A stretch of 64,000 bases of DNA from Chrysoperla carnea (GCF_905475395.1 NC_058337.1:91072368-91136367), one strand, 5' to 3'. Numbered from the stretch's first letter, positions 48,221 to 59,405 are shown. A program made the numbers and translations. Notes: generated by a model not told the origin, from the letters alone.

Positions 48221-49970
48221 ATTTTTCCGTAAATATCTTGTTCTACAGGGTCCAAATAAGGGTAAAATTTAAGTTTTCATTTCCTAAAAAACTAGGATCT
48301 GGATCTGGATCTCATATATTTTGGATCTGGAAATAGAACAGAAAATTGACCATCTACTGACAAAATGCATAGATACACATATGCTCATGTTTTACTTCAT
48401 TGTATTTTTTCTAGGAATTTGTGTCCCCCTCCCCACTTCTTGAGAAAAACATCATTTTCTTAGTATATAAAAATTTTCTTTGTGATGAAATTTCCAAAGT
48501 TTATGTAAGAATAAGCAATTCAACACTGACCATTGTGTTTTAAACATGAGTTTACTGTTTATGGTGATTACAATGATTAAATAACAAGCTATGAACAAAT
48601 TATTAATCTTTGCTGGTGAGAAAATAGTTTAATGTCCTTAAAAGACAAAACACAATGTTGATTTGTAAAAAAAATTTATAAACAATAATATTAGTTATTA
48701 AACAATAATTGCACTATAAAAATTGACCTTATCCAAGCAACAAGAAAGTAGGCCACGGATTTCTTAATGAAAAAATTCTTTAAAATCCATAATAGGCTTT
48801 CGTCCTAAATTTGAAAAATTGGTTTATACGTTACACTAGTAACTGATTTACACCAAAAAAGTATTATTTAAAAAAAAAAGACAGTATTTGCATTATATAT
48901 TTTGCATTTTCAAAAATCAATTCAAATTTACTTCGAAATCCGTGTAATCAAGTGTCATGGCGTCTTAAATGACATTACGGCGTGTTAAATGTTAGTTCTA
49001 GTTAGTTAGAAAAAAGTAATGTTGTTTAAATTGGGTGCGTTTGGCAGAAAAAAGCGCTTGAGAGCGCTTACTAGCTCTGAAAAGCGAGTGATGAAGTCAT
49101 TGCCGTTTGAGTTTATAGTTTAAACCATTTTCAATCGTAAAATTACATAAAATATCAATTAAAAAAAATTTTTAACTTTTCTAGTAATTTTTATTAATCA
49201 TTCGAAAAAAAACATATAAATATAAAAATAAAAAAACATGCAACTTTTCTGTTATAATAAATACCTGAAAATAATTCAAACGTGATAAATGAATAATATT
49301 AAATTGTCATACATAACACACACAACATGCTCCTAAAAATTCTTTATGAACATATTTGTGTGGGCATATCTTAAGAATAATTGGCGATAAATATGTGTGA
49401 CGATTAGTTGATTAATAGAAGATTAAAATCAATAATACTATTAGATTAGTATAAAAAACTGTATGAGTTGATTATTGTCTATCATTTAAACGCAGCATTA
49501 TAACATCGCATCGGTGTGTGTTGGCTTGATTTCACTAGTAGAACAGGCGGAAAAACGCTAAAATGATAGAAATAATGTACCACTGATAATAGAAGTGTGT
49601 TTACAAAATTCAAAATTATTAAGAATGTGCGAGCGCCAGGGTAATTTTGGATAAAAGGTTTGATTTTTTTTTATATGAAATTTAATCAACTAAGTCTAAA
49701 TCAATTCTGAAAGTTTTAGGGGGTTTCCCGATTATTTAAATATGCCTACTTCAAAAGTAGGCAAAAGTAAGCAGGTATTTTCAATTTTGATTTCGATATT
49801 TTGAAAACCAAGGCCGATATCATGCATTTGTGACAAAATTCACCATCAAGCTATATTCACCAGCTATAAAATTAATTAGAATCAAACAAGTATTTGACAA
49901 AAATTTTCAGAAAAATATCGTGTAAATAAAAAAAGTAAGCGCTACATTTATGTACCAAGATACATAAATG
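48221..49970. other. intergenic, nothing recognised
   Basis: No gene supported. The segment 49880-49970 (CAAACAAGTATTTGAC, AAGTAAGCGCTACATTTATG) is related to 59725-59815 and probably belongs to the same repeat as the adjacent hairpin. Confidence 0.45.
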
Positions 49971-50550
49971 TATAATAATAATTTAGTAAGAATCAGCAGT
50001 CACCATGCGTAGGCTAGCCGAAGAGGGTGCAGTACTTTTCAAAATAATTTTCATTTTTGATTCGATACGGAGTTTAATATCATCGTGTGACGTGATTTTA
50101 AACTTTACATTTATCAGGTACGTAAAATACAAAAAACAAATTTGGGGGGATATCTGGCAGATGTAAAGCATCGACTACTATCATTTCTATAAAAAAAAAT
50201 CAAGAGATGTCGCGGGACACCCAGTAGGAATTATATTCCTTGCCATGGAATTATATTCCATGGTACCAAAATACCATGCAAGGAATATAATTCCTACTGG
50301 GTGTCCCGCGACATCTCTTGATTTTTTTTTATAGAAATAATAGTAGTCGATGCTTTACATCTGCCAGATATCCCCCCAAATTTGTTTTTTGTATTTTACG
50401 TACCTGATAAATGTAAAGTTTAAAATCACGTCACACGATGATATTAAACTCCGTATCGAATCAAAAATGAAAATTATTTTGAAAAGTACTGCACCCTCTT
50501 CGGCTAGCCTACGCATGGTGACTGCTGATTCTTACTAAATTATTATTATA
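49971..50550. repeat. long near-perfect inverted repeat (273-bp arms, 34-nt loop)
   Basis: Position n pairs with 100521 minus n from 49971/50550 inward to 50243/50278. I found one mismatch in the arms (50182 C opposite 50339 A). The unpaired centre, 50244-50277, contains its own CCATGG/CCATGG mini-palindrome. Both arms carry the same 62-codon open frame (49983-50171 minus, 50350-50538 plus) simply because they are inverted copies; it has no known relatives. Transcription through it would give a long double-stranded RNA hairpin. A foldback element or an hpRNA/endo-siRNA source are both possible, as is a sequencing chimera. Confidence 0.93.
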
Positions 50551-51089
50551 TATACTGTTTATTATTGAGTTAAAGTTATAATTATAGTAACTCATGACTA
50601 TGACTATGACTATAAGTTATTATTAAATTATTGTTAGTTAATTTCATTTAAAACTATTATTATTACGTTTATTTAATATTAATCAACTTTAATGCGTGTA
50701 TGATCTATAAAGATTATATGGTAGTAACCGTTACCCACCCGCCTCGCAGAGCATATGTTCAGAGAGATTAGATTATGTTATTAATTTATATTTATATATT
50801 ATTATAAAAATTATTACCAAAAAACCAATCAAAAAATGGTAAACTATACTTTATTAATGTAACTAATTGCTGGCATAGCGAATTTAGTTATTCATAATTA
50901 AGTGTATGTAACGTTATCTTTGAATAAAAAACAAAATCATACTCTTATTTGTTTATGTAACTACATCTACAAATTCCAAAAGAAACTATCATTTACTTTG
51001 GTACATGTGTGATTAAAAAACAAAAACTTTTAAAGGGATTATTACAGAGTTCTCCATACAAAACTTTATTTCCTATTTTACCACCTTCT

Positions 51090-51245
51090 AGTTTTATTTT
51101 CAAGCCAAAAAGTAGCGCATGTCCTTCTTCAAGACTTAATCTATCTCTATTCAGAAATTTATCAAAATTGGCTCCGCGGTTTAGATGTGAAAACGTAACA
51201 GACAGACAGAGTTACTTTCACATTAATAATATTAGTAGTTAGGAT
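51090..51245 (+). repeat. 3' tail of a common insect interspersed repeat
   Basis: TCAAAATTGGCTCCGCGGTT, GTGAAAACGTAACAGACAGA, TACTTTCACATTAATAATAT and TAGTAGTTAGGATTAGG follow the layout of a widespread repeat tail (CAAAATCGGTTC..GTGAAAGAGTAACA..CTTTCGCATTTATAATA..). Related to 61483-61910. Confidence 0.55.
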
Positions 51246-51372
51246 TAGGATTATTAATGTAATTGTATGTTAGAAGTCGTTGTATATTCTATAGCAATTT
51301 ATTTTTAATTTATATTTGTGTGATCACATTTTTCTTTTATATAATTATATTTGTTTTTTAATTGTCAATAAA

Positions 51373-51376
<4 letters not shown>

Positions 51377-51462
<86 letters not shown>
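51377..51462. repeat. (AT)n microsatellite
   Basis: About 86 bases of uninterrupted AT dinucleotides. A frame that reads IYIYIY through it is an artefact. Confidence 0.95.
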
Positions 51463-51466
<4 letters not shown>

Positions 51467-52660
51467 TGTTCAGCCTGTTTTTCTGTCAAATTTTCTGTCA
51501 CCGGGCGAAACAATTAACATAAAATGGAGTGAAAATAAGTTTACAATTTCAAAAAATTTGCGTTATAATGATTGTTTTACATATTCTTACAATCAACAGT
51601 AGTTTACAAAATTTTCCACTATCGAATTTTCAAAGTGATTCCATTGTTTATAAAAACTAATCATAAAACCCTAACAATGATTCCTTTAACTACGAGGCGA
51701 AGTTGTGGGACTGTTGTTTTCGTCTAAAGCAGTATTACTGCTATGTTTTATTCTGCCTCAAACGAACATACTCACTGGATTCAAAAAACGATTTGAATGC
51801 ATTTCTTATCTGAATATAGTTTACTACTAAAATATTTTTGATATGAATACCACAGAAGCGCGGTAGAAATATTTCGTTAGTCATTAGTTCAAGCTCTTAT
51901 CCATATAGATACTTTTGATACCATTTAATGCCAAATAACAACCCTCAACCTCACACCTACAATCCTCCCCCCCACCAGGCCCTAAATATACAGATCATAG
52001 GTCACCTCATTAAAAAAATTACTATAATACCACTTTTTTATCTAGATGATCGTTTTTTAACGTTTTTAAATTCGATTTCTTGGTTTCTATCGCTATAACA
52101 TTATGAAACTATGAAAAACGAAAAGTGTTTATTGTATATTTCTCAAAACTCGAATTGATCTTCCTATATCTTTTGAATAAGATATAAGAAGGATTTGTCC
52201 ATCAAACAAGCAAAGTCTTAAGAAATACAAAAAAATACATTTAAATTGACATCTATAGAGTTCTATGAGAAATAAAATAATATTAGAAGCAATTTTATTT
52301 CAATTTGTAATTTGTAAACAAAAGTTCCATTCCAATTTTATTTACATTTTTGTATACTCCAACCAACAACATTAATTAATACTAATTATGCAAGAAATCA
52401 AAGATTACTACTTGCATTAGAAGTAATGTAATACAATGAATGCTATGATCTGAATTATAATTATTATTTTTTTCCATTAATTTAATTGTTATTTCTATTA
52501 TTATACGTGAATTCACTTTACAATTGCAATATTAAAATGTCCCCACAGGAAAGTTCTAGTAATGGACCCGAAAGCTTAGTTCAAAATTTTCAACTTATCA
52601 ACTTATCTTTACGTTTTATAGTCAGGACAATGTATTAATACCACTTTTAGATTGATATCA
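51463..52660. other. intergenic, nothing recognised
   Basis: AT-rich, no long frame or repeat I can name. Confidence 0.5.
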
Positions 52661-52661
52661 C

Positions 52662-52816
52662 TCATACATAACTATTCGTAAAAGTTTCGAGCGATTTAAG
52701 TTGCAAGATTCCACCCGAACAAACATGGTTACATACATAGGTACACTTACGTGTTCCGAATTATTGTTGATATTTTATATTGGCCGCCTCAAGCTTTTAC
52801 GAATAATCATGTATGA
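52662..52816. mobile_element. 155-bp MITE-like inverted-repeat element
   Basis: TCATACATAACTATTCGTAA and AAGTTT at the left are matched, inverted, by AAGCTTTTACGAATAATCAT and GTATGA at the right, about 26 bases with four differences. Short and non-coding. Confidence 0.6.
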
Positions 52817-53269
52817 ATGACTCATACAAAAAATTATTTTCGACTTTTTAGTACAATAAAAGCCTGTGCTCTTTTTTTTTTTTAAATTTTTAATTAGGTA
52901 TTTACAGAAATATTTGCAAAAGGTAAATTTTAGTAATTACCTAGTAAATATACTTTTAAAAAATTTTTGCTGGTTCTTGATCTTGAGATTTGTTGCATTC
53001 AAAGTGCGTGTTTAGCCTCTTTCCACATATCTATGATATATTAATTGTAATGTCTAAAGCAGCTAAAGAAAATGATTTTCATCATCTGGAAAGTTGATGG
53101 TGTAAACCATAAGAGTTGAACGCACATTACTGATTCTAATTTTAATTTACAAAGGTAATATTTTAAATCAAATTGTTTAATAGTATGAAATAAAGTACTG
53201 GAATCTTATCTTAAATTGAAATGTTTTCTACTTTACATTACACGATATTTGTTTGCTGGTTAGGAGTTA

Positions 53270-54055
53270 AAAACCAAAAAAACTGCAACGGACATCAAAA
53301 ATCGACACCTAGGTTACCTAGGAAATTAAAACTTTTTAATCGATTCAGGTTGCCATGAATTTTGAGAAAATGCAAAAATCTCACTATAACTATCAATTTG
53401 TATTTTTTGTCAAAATTGTATGTATGGTGTGATTTTATGTGAAAAAAAATTTGGAAAACGGTTGACCCTGCAGGTCATCCCTGTAACTTCCCGGTAAGTA
53501 TTGACTTAGAACGTGTAAAAAATTTTATCTATTCTGATGTTATATCCACTCGCATTTTATTGTAATTAGATGTGATCTTAGTGTTTGATAAAACACTATT
53601 TTTTAAATTTTCAAATCGCGATAACTTTAGAATGAATAAACCGATTTTCACGCGGTTGGTGACTTTCGACGCAATTTTTGAAGCTTCATGAAGAATCTTT
53701 AAGTTTCAATTGATAGAACAAAAAATTTTGAGGTTATTCCGAAAAAACGCTTTTTTGGGTTTTCTTTCGTCAACGATAACTCACGAACGAATCAACCGAT
53801 TTTGACCGGACTGGCGGTGATCGACGTGGTTTTTTGATGTTGAGAGCTGATTAGTTTTTGGAATTGATCGATATAGCCGTTTAAAAGTTATTTAAAAAAA
53901 ACCACTTAAAAAAAATTTTTTTTTGAAGTTTTTTTGAGATTTTTTGAAATCTATCGAATCGGTCCAAATAGGCATCAAAATCTAAGTTTGGTGAAGCCCT
54001 TTCGAATGGCACCAACCGCGATCAAATCGGAAAAGCCGTTTAGGTTTACATACAT

Positions 54056-54056
<1 letters not shown>
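53270..54056 (+). repeat. unclassified interspersed repeat, left part
   Basis: Landmarks are CAACGGACATCAAAAATCGA, CACCTAGGTTACCTAGG, GACCCTGCAGGTCATCCCTG and TAACTTCCCGG, then TCGCGATAACTTTAGAATGA and CGATAACTCACGAACGAATC. It ends in ACATACATCC and the (AC)n tract. Its continuation after the R1 insertion is 59406-59530. No coding capacity. Confidence 0.55.

Positions 54057-54141
<85 letters not shown>
54057..54141. repeat. (AC)n microsatellite, left of the R1 insertion
   Basis: About 85 bases of CA dinucleotides with one TA interruption near 54090. It directly abuts the 5' end of the retrotransposon (CTGCGGCAGAGG). The same dinucleotide resumes after the element's poly-A at 59389. Confidence 0.95.
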
Positions 54142-54143
<2 letters not shown>

Positions 54144-54643
54144 GCGGCAGAGGAGAAACTGCTACCAGGCGCGTCTCCACGTGAGGATTGGAGAAGCTCT
54201 CATGCTCTTTTAAGGGCATAGGGTAGGAGTCAAATAAAATAGCTCCCGTGTACAAAACTCCCCAACAATGGGTTGGTCATAACATCTGACCTGCCAAGAA
54301 GATTGTTCGCTGTTATAACCCACTGGGAGTGTTCGTGACTGAGTCGATGTCTGTGGTCGATGCAAGTTTCCGACTGATGTGAGCTTGCTCTGCCGAGGTG
54401 TAAGTTATAGCAGTAGATCTGGAGCCAGCCACTTCGGGCCTTGATCAGGAAGTACGCAGTGAGTGTTAGAGATCGGAATCTTCACCGCACCGAGTGAGTC
54501 CAGTCCGTCCGTGAATTCCGGGACTGGCTAAGTGTCGACTGGGCCTCAGGGAACTGGGGTAGGAGTATTATCTCCGAGGGTACACCCGTTCCTAGTTATG
54601 ACAACCCACTCCTCTCCGTACGATGCGCTGGTAAAACTAAAGT

Positions 54644-56146
54644 ATGAAGAAATTTTTAAGAAACACAAAAGAAGAAGACAGAAGTGGAGAAAGTGGGCAA
54701 GTTGCCCAGCAAACACCGCGCAAACGAAGCGCAGAGACGGAGAAACTGATGAGAGTCTTGTCAGTTTCAACCGAAGAACGAATTTCGGGCAAAGGACGGA
54801 ACGCCTTGAAGGCAGCACTGGAATCCGGCCTGGAATTTACAAAGGAGCAAGCTTTGGACATCTTGGGGAAGCTTATCAAAGATCTACGCGGCTTCGTTGA
54901 CCCGAAAGTGAACGTCCATAAGCCGATCAAGAATCAGCTGATGAGCATCGAAGGTGTCTTCGAAGAGCTTCAGAAGCTGGAAGCTCAGGAGCAAGGTGAA
55001 CGACAGAAGACCTCCCAGAGGTCTCCAGCAAAGAGAACACCACCTCCTCGGACGGAAGATCTGACTAATACTGACACCAACACTGAGATGGAGACTGAGA
55101 CAGATGCAGATGCTGAGTCTATGACGCAAGACAACCGAGATCTGAGGAAGGCGAAAAGAAAAATTCGCTCTCCGGAGGATGGAACATTGCGCACTACTAA
55201 GAAGCTAAGAGACTCGGGACCTAGTCTCCCAAGCAAGAAGGAAGAAATGACTGAACAGTCGCAGAACTCTGAAAAGCAGGCCCAGGAGCACGGCTGGGAG
55301 ACAGTGCAGTCGAAGAAAAACAAGAGAAAAGAGCGCAAGACGAAGCCTTCAGAAAAACCTCCAGTGCTTAAACCGAAGCCGAACCGGAAGAAGCCTAGAA
55401 GAGCAGCAATGAGACCGGAAGCACTGATCATCCGACCAACAGACAAAAGTAAGTATTCCGACATACTGAAACAGATCAAAATGTCAGTACCCGCTGACCA
55501 GGTCTGTAACACAGTCGACAAAATACGGAAGACAGCAGCAGGCGATATGCTCATTACACTGTCAAAAGGCAGTTGTGATAGAGGCAAAGTCCTCCAGACG
55601 ACTCTCTCGGGAATACTTCAAGATGACGCTAAAGTCATCGCCACAGGTCCTGAAGAAGATCTAGAGATACGGGACATTGATGATACAACCACAACAGGAG
55701 ACATCCTTGCAGCCTTACAAATGGTAGCCGGGAACGACTGTGGAATAACCGCAGAAGCAATCAAATTTCGTAAAGCCTTCAGAGGCACACAGACTGCGAC
55801 GGTCACGCTGGCAGCAGCAACAGCGCAGAAAGTGGTAGGAGAACACGGCAAGATAAGAATCGGCTGGGTAAACTGTCGTATTAGAACAGTGCTAAAGCCA
55901 GTCCGATGCTTCAAATGCTGGCACTTTGGACACCGTGCGGTCCAGTGTAAAAGTGAGAAAGACCGATCCAAACTGTGCATTAAGTGTGGAGAAGAGGGTC
56001 ACAAACTGACCGAGTGCAATAAGCCTGCCAGATGTTCACTGTGTGCTGATCATCCCGGTACAGAGAATGTCGCTCATTATGCCGGCTCAAATAGATGTCC
56101 CGTATACCAGGAGGCACTCAAGAAGATAACGAACAGTCGAAAATGA
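54644..56146 (+). CDS. R1-clade retrotransposon ORF1 (Gag-like RNA-binding protein)
   Basis: 500 aa. The N-terminal half is highly charged, Lys/Glu/Arg-rich and low complexity, with an acidic stretch (TDADAES) near residue 160 and basic runs around residues 235-255. A conserved globular region around residues 260-410 (ALIIRPTDKSKYSDILKQI) precedes the zinc knuckles: CFKCWHFGHRAVQC near 422, CIKCGEEGHKLTEC near 446, and a looser third knuckle starting CSLCADHPGTENVAHY near 464. This is the standard R1/TRAS ORF1 plan; the protein binds element RNA to form ribonucleoprotein particles. A stop codon (TAA) directly precedes the ATG region, so 54644 is the first in-frame start. A separate 122-codon frame at 54532-54900 overlaps its start and is probably incidental. 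Confidence 0.9.
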   Translation: MKKFLRNTKEEDRSGESGQVAQQTPRKRSAETEKLMRVLSVSTEERISGKGRNALKAALESGLEFTKEQALDILGKLIKDLRGFVDPKVNVHKPIKNQLMSIEGVFEELQKLEAQEQGERQKTSQRSPAKRTPPPRTEDLTNTDTNTEMETETDADAESMTQDNRDLRKAKRKIRSPEDGTLRTTKKLRDSGPSLPSKKEEMTEQSQNSEKQAQEHGWETVQSKKNKRKERKTKPSEKPPVLKPKPNRKKPRRAAMRPEALIIRPTDKSKYSDILKQIKMSVPADQVCNTVDKIRKTAAGDMLITLSKGSCDRGKVLQTTLSGILQDDAKVIATGPEEDLEIRDIDDTTTTGDILAALQMVAGNDCGITAEAIKFRKAFRGTQTATVTLAAATAQKVVGEHGKIRIGWVNCRIRTVLKPVRCFKCWHFGHRAVQCKSEKDRSKLCIKCGEEGHKLTECNKPARCSLCADHPGTENVAHYAGSNRCPVYQEALKKITNSRK

Positions 56147-59121
56147 GAATATTGCAGCTAAACATCAACCATTGCGAGGCTGCACATGACTTGCTTATGC
56201 AGACAGTACGTGAACAGAAGATCGACCTTGTGCTTATATCAGAGCCGTATAAACACCTCATCGGTCAGCAATGGGAATCTGACAGTAACACAAAAGCTGT
56301 CGTATGGTCCTGTGGCAAGCTCCCCTTCCAGAGAGCAGTTGACAATAACAATGCCGGCTTTGTAGCAGCATCAGTAAGTGGCACCCGCTTCTACAGTTGC
56401 TACGCACCACCTAGCCTCTCAATTGTCGAATTTACTGACTTCCTGGATCGACTGACTGAGGACGCCAAGCAGCATCATCCAGTAGCGATAGCAGGAGACT
56501 TCAACTCTTGGGCAGTAGATTGGGGCAGCAAGCATACCAACGCACGAGGGAAAGCGCTACTGGAAGCTTTTGCTACACTGGATGTAGTTTTGCTGAACAG
56601 TGGTGACACACCGACCTATACCAAAGGTGACGCAAGCTCGATTGTAGACCTCACTTTTGTCAGTAATAGCCTCGCTAGAAGCGTTAACAACTGGAAGGTG
56701 TTGGATACCTACACTGCCAGCGACCATCATGCGATATGCTGGGAAATATCAAATGATCAGAGCCCCGAGAGACCTATTTTGCAATCTAACACCGTTGGGT
56801 GGAAAGTAAAATCATTTGATCCAGAAGCACTACTTATAGCTCTCAATAGTGATCCAATCAATCCTGGACGTGCGGAAGAACAATCAAAAGACCTGATGTC
56901 GAGAGTCACGGAAGCCTGTGACGCCAGTATGCCCCGTAAACGCGTCATGACACCTAGACCAGCGGTACACTGGTGGAACGAACACATCAGCAATCTCCGT
57001 AAGGAGTGTCATCGGAAGAGAAGAATATCTCAGCGTGGCTATCGACGATCTGACTCTACAGTTCTGATTGCAGAGTATAAAACAGCTCGCCGTGAACTCA
57101 ATAAGGCCATAAAAGAGAGCAAAGGAAGATGCTGGAAAGAGCTGATATACGAGGTGGACAAAGACGTGTGGGGTCGGCCTTACAAAGTGGTCATGAACCA
57201 CCTGAAGAAACAACAAATGCCGTCACCTACGTGTCCTCAACTCCTTCAGAAAATCGTCACTGTGCTGTTTCCACAGCAACACAGTCTCGAGTATCAGATA
57301 ATGCCAGGCGAACTGGAAGACATTCCACCGGTCACTGAAGAAGAATTGCTGGAGGCCTGTAATCGTGTAGGAAATAATAAAGCTCCGGGATTGGACGGAA
57401 TCCCTAATATAGCCTTGAAGACCATCATAAAGGCAGCACCAACATTATTTCTAGACGCTTACAACGCATGCCTCAAGGAGGGGACTTTTCCTCGTAAGTG
57501 GAAACAGCAACGATTGGTACTGCTACCTAAAGGGAAAAAACCGCCAGAAGAACCGTCATCTTACCGACCACTCTGCATGCTAGATACAGCGGGTAAGATA
57601 TTCGAGCGCATAATCCATCAACGAATAGATACAGTGGTCGATCCACTCCTGGCAGACAACCAGTATGGATTCCGGAAAGGACGATCAACTCTTGACGCGA
57701 TCAATCTGGTTGTTAATACGGCCAAGGAAGCAATCGCAGGAACTAGATGGAAGGGTGGAACGAAGAAGTACTGCCTGGTGGCCGCCTTGGACATCAAAAA
57801 TGCTTTTAATTCCGCTAACTGGGACTGCATCATGCAAGCCCTTGAAGAAAAAAACGTGCCAGCATATCTGCGCAGACTAGTGATTAGTTATTTCACAGAT
57901 AGAGTGCTGAAATACGACACGAAGAATGGGCCAAGAGCATATGATGTAACCGGTGGAGTTCCACAGGGCTCTGTTCTTGGTCCACTCCTGTGGAATATCA
58001 TGTACGATGGCCTTCTGAGATTGAATCTTCCAAGATGTGTCAAACTGGTAGCATATGCCGATGATGTTGCTGCAGTGATCGTCGCCAAACACCTTGACGA
58101 GATACAACACCTGTTTGACATCACTTTTGAGAAGATCAACCAGTGGATGGACACAGTGAATCTACAACTGGCAAAGCAGAAGACCGAAGCAGTGCTTATT
58201 ACCAGCCGTAAAGAAGTTGAAACAATTAAGCTGAAAGTCGGAGACCAAGAAATCACATCACAACCTCATATACGGTATCTGGGAGTGATGCTTGATGCCC
58301 GACTCAACTTTAAGCAGCAAGTCGAACACGTCTGCACGAAAGCGTCAGTAGTGAGAGCTAGTCTCGCACGATTGATGCCGAACGTCGGAGGCCCAAAGCA
58401 GAGCAGTAGGCTACTATTGTCATCAGTAGTCACATCGGTACTCACTTACGGAATATCCATTTGGGCTGACGCACTAAAGACGCAAGATTCCTGGAGAAAG
58501 GCTGGACCAATATATCGGATGAGCGCACTACGAGTCGCAAGCGCTTTTCGCACAATATCGGAGGAAGCGGTGTGTGTCATTTCCGGAACTCTACCTCTTA
58601 GAGTTCTAGCTGAGGAAAGACAGAACCTTTATCAACGAAAGGCGTCAACCACACTGAGTGATGAAGAACTCAAGGCAGAAGAACGACAGAAGAGCATCGC
58701 ACGTTGGCAGCGTCAATGGAATGCTGCAGAGAAAGGCAGGTGGACTCACCACCTCATACCACGAATTGATGTTTGGCTGAATCGTAATCACGGTGAGGTC
58801 AACTACTATCTAACACAGATGCTATCAGGGCATGGCTGCTTTCGAGAGTATTTACACCGCTTCAAGCACGATAATTCTCCGGAGTGCCCGTCCTGCCCAG
58901 GAGTACTTGAAAATGCGAAGCATGTTTTCTTCGAGTGTCCGCGATTTTCTACACTGCGTGATCAACTCGAAAGTATCTTACACCAGAGTATTCAACCAGA
59001 GACACTAGTAGAAGCAATGTTGTCATCGAGAGCCTCTTGGAACGCCATCAGCACATTTGCTACAGAAGTCCTCATAGGCTTGCGTTCCATCGAAAGAAGA
59101 AGGGCACAGGACAACAGCTAG
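56143..59121 (+). CDS. R1-clade retrotransposon ORF2 (endonuclease + reverse transcriptase)
   Basis: 992 aa from the ATG that overlaps the ORF1 stop as ATGA, implying stop-restart translation; the frame is open for 16 more codons upstream, inside ORF1. An apurinic-type endonuclease comes first: LQLNINHCEAA at 4-14, ISEPY near 37, AGDFNSW near 115, VDLTFVS near 170 and SDHHAI near 193. The reverse transcriptase follows: NKAPGLDGIP near 413, KGKKPPEEPSSYRPL near 465, LDIKNAFN near 550, GGVPQGSVLGP near 604 and the catalytic YADD near 638. A C-terminal C-x2-C-x8-H-x4-C finger (CPSC..H..C) starts near 914. All catalytic motifs are intact, with no stop or frameshift. The protein nicks the target and primes cDNA synthesis there. 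Confidence 0.95.
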   Translation: MRILQLNINHCEAAHDLLMQTVREQKIDLVLISEPYKHLIGQQWESDSNTKAVVWSCGKLPFQRAVDNNNAGFVAASVSGTRFYSCYAPPSLSIVEFTDFLDRLTEDAKQHHPVAIAGDFNSWAVDWGSKHTNARGKALLEAFATLDVVLLNSGDTPTYTKGDASSIVDLTFVSNSLARSVNNWKVLDTYTASDHHAICWEISNDQSPERPILQSNTVGWKVKSFDPEALLIALNSDPINPGRAEEQSKDLMSRVTEACDASMPRKRVMTPRPAVHWWNEHISNLRKECHRKRRISQRGYRRSDSTVLIAEYKTARRELNKAIKESKGRCWKELIYEVDKDVWGRPYKVVMNHLKKQQMPSPTCPQLLQKIVTVLFPQQHSLEYQIMPGELEDIPPVTEEELLEACNRVGNNKAPGLDGIPNIALKTIIKAAPTLFLDAYNACLKEGTFPRKWKQQRLVLLPKGKKPPEEPSSYRPLCMLDTAGKIFERIIHQRIDTVVDPLLADNQYGFRKGRSTLDAINLVVNTAKEAIAGTRWKGGTKKYCLVAALDIKNAFNSANWDCIMQALEEKNVPAYLRRLVISYFTDRVLKYDTKNGPRAYDVTGGVPQGSVLGPLLWNIMYDGLLRLNLPRCVKLVAYADDVAAVIVAKHLDEIQHLFDITFEKINQWMDTVNLQLAKQKTEAVLITSRKEVETIKLKVGDQEITSQPHIRYLGVMLDARLNFKQQVEHVCTKASVVRASLARLMPNVGGPKQSSRLLLSSVVTSVLTYGISIWADALKTQDSWRKAGPIYRMSALRVASAFRTISEEAVCVISGTLPLRVLAEERQNLYQRKASTTLSDEELKAEERQKSIARWQRQWNAAEKGRWTHHLIPRIDVWLNRNHGEVNYYLTQMLSGHGCFREYLHRFKHDNSPECPSCPGVLENAKHVFFECPRFSTLRDQLESILHQSIQPETLVEAMLSSRASWNAISTFATEVLIGLRSIERRRAQDNS

Positions 59122-59347
59122 AAGAAAGAAGGAATAACATCTTAGCTAGCAGAAGAAAAAGCAGTAGCTAAATTCTCCCCCCACGAAGTAATGCCTAACG
59201 GCGGATACCGTGGAGGACCAGAGTTCAGAGGATAGCGGAGGTTTTAGTCGGTATTAGCATTAACACGTCATCTTAAGTTAATGTCCGAGTCCGACATACC
59301 AGGCAAAACATCTAAGCCAGAGATTCATAAATGAATTTCCTTCGCTA

Positions 59348-59388
<41 letters not shown>
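59122..59388 (+). other. R1-element 3' UTR and poly-A tail
   Basis: 229 bases including GGTTTTAGTCGGTATTAGC, then 38 consecutive A residues at 59351-59388. A long poly-A next to resumed CA repeats marks the 3' integration junction. Confidence 0.85.
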
Positions 59389-59402
<14 letters not shown>

Positions 59403-59405
59403 CAC
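59389..59405. repeat. (AC)n microsatellite, right of the R1 insertion
   Basis: Seventeen bases of CA dinucleotide directly after the poly-A, then TCATACATACAGCC. It is the remainder of the tract at 54057-54141. Confidence 0.93.

Larger units (their letters stand above)
54142..59388 (+). mobile_element. full-length R1-clade non-LTR retrotransposon in an (AC)n tract
   Basis: A 5.25-kb element with a roughly 500-bp 5' UTR, ORF1 (54644-56146), ORF2 (56143-59121), a 229-bp 3' UTR and a 38-nt poly-A tail (59351-59388). It is clearly less AT-rich than its host DNA. Both frames are uninterrupted, so the copy is young and possibly competent. It is flanked by CA repeats on both sides, matching the target preference of the Waldo/Mino-type R1-clade elements, which insert into AC-rich microsatellites. 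Clade is assigned from protein architecture (three CCHC knuckles in ORF1; apurinic-type endonuclease, reverse transcriptase and C-terminal CCHC in ORF2). Confidence 0.93.

Noticed and set aside
49983-50538. Two identical 62-aa open frames on opposite strands
   Set aside because: They are the two arms of the inverted repeat; identity follows from the palindrome and there is no evidence of coding.
53934-54255. Open frames through the CA microsatellite
   Set aside because: Thr/His or Val/Cys dipeptide runs from a dinucleotide repeat.
54532-54900. 122-codon frame in the R1-element 5' region
   Set aside because: It overlaps the start of ORF1 in another frame, has no zinc knuckles and is probably incidental.
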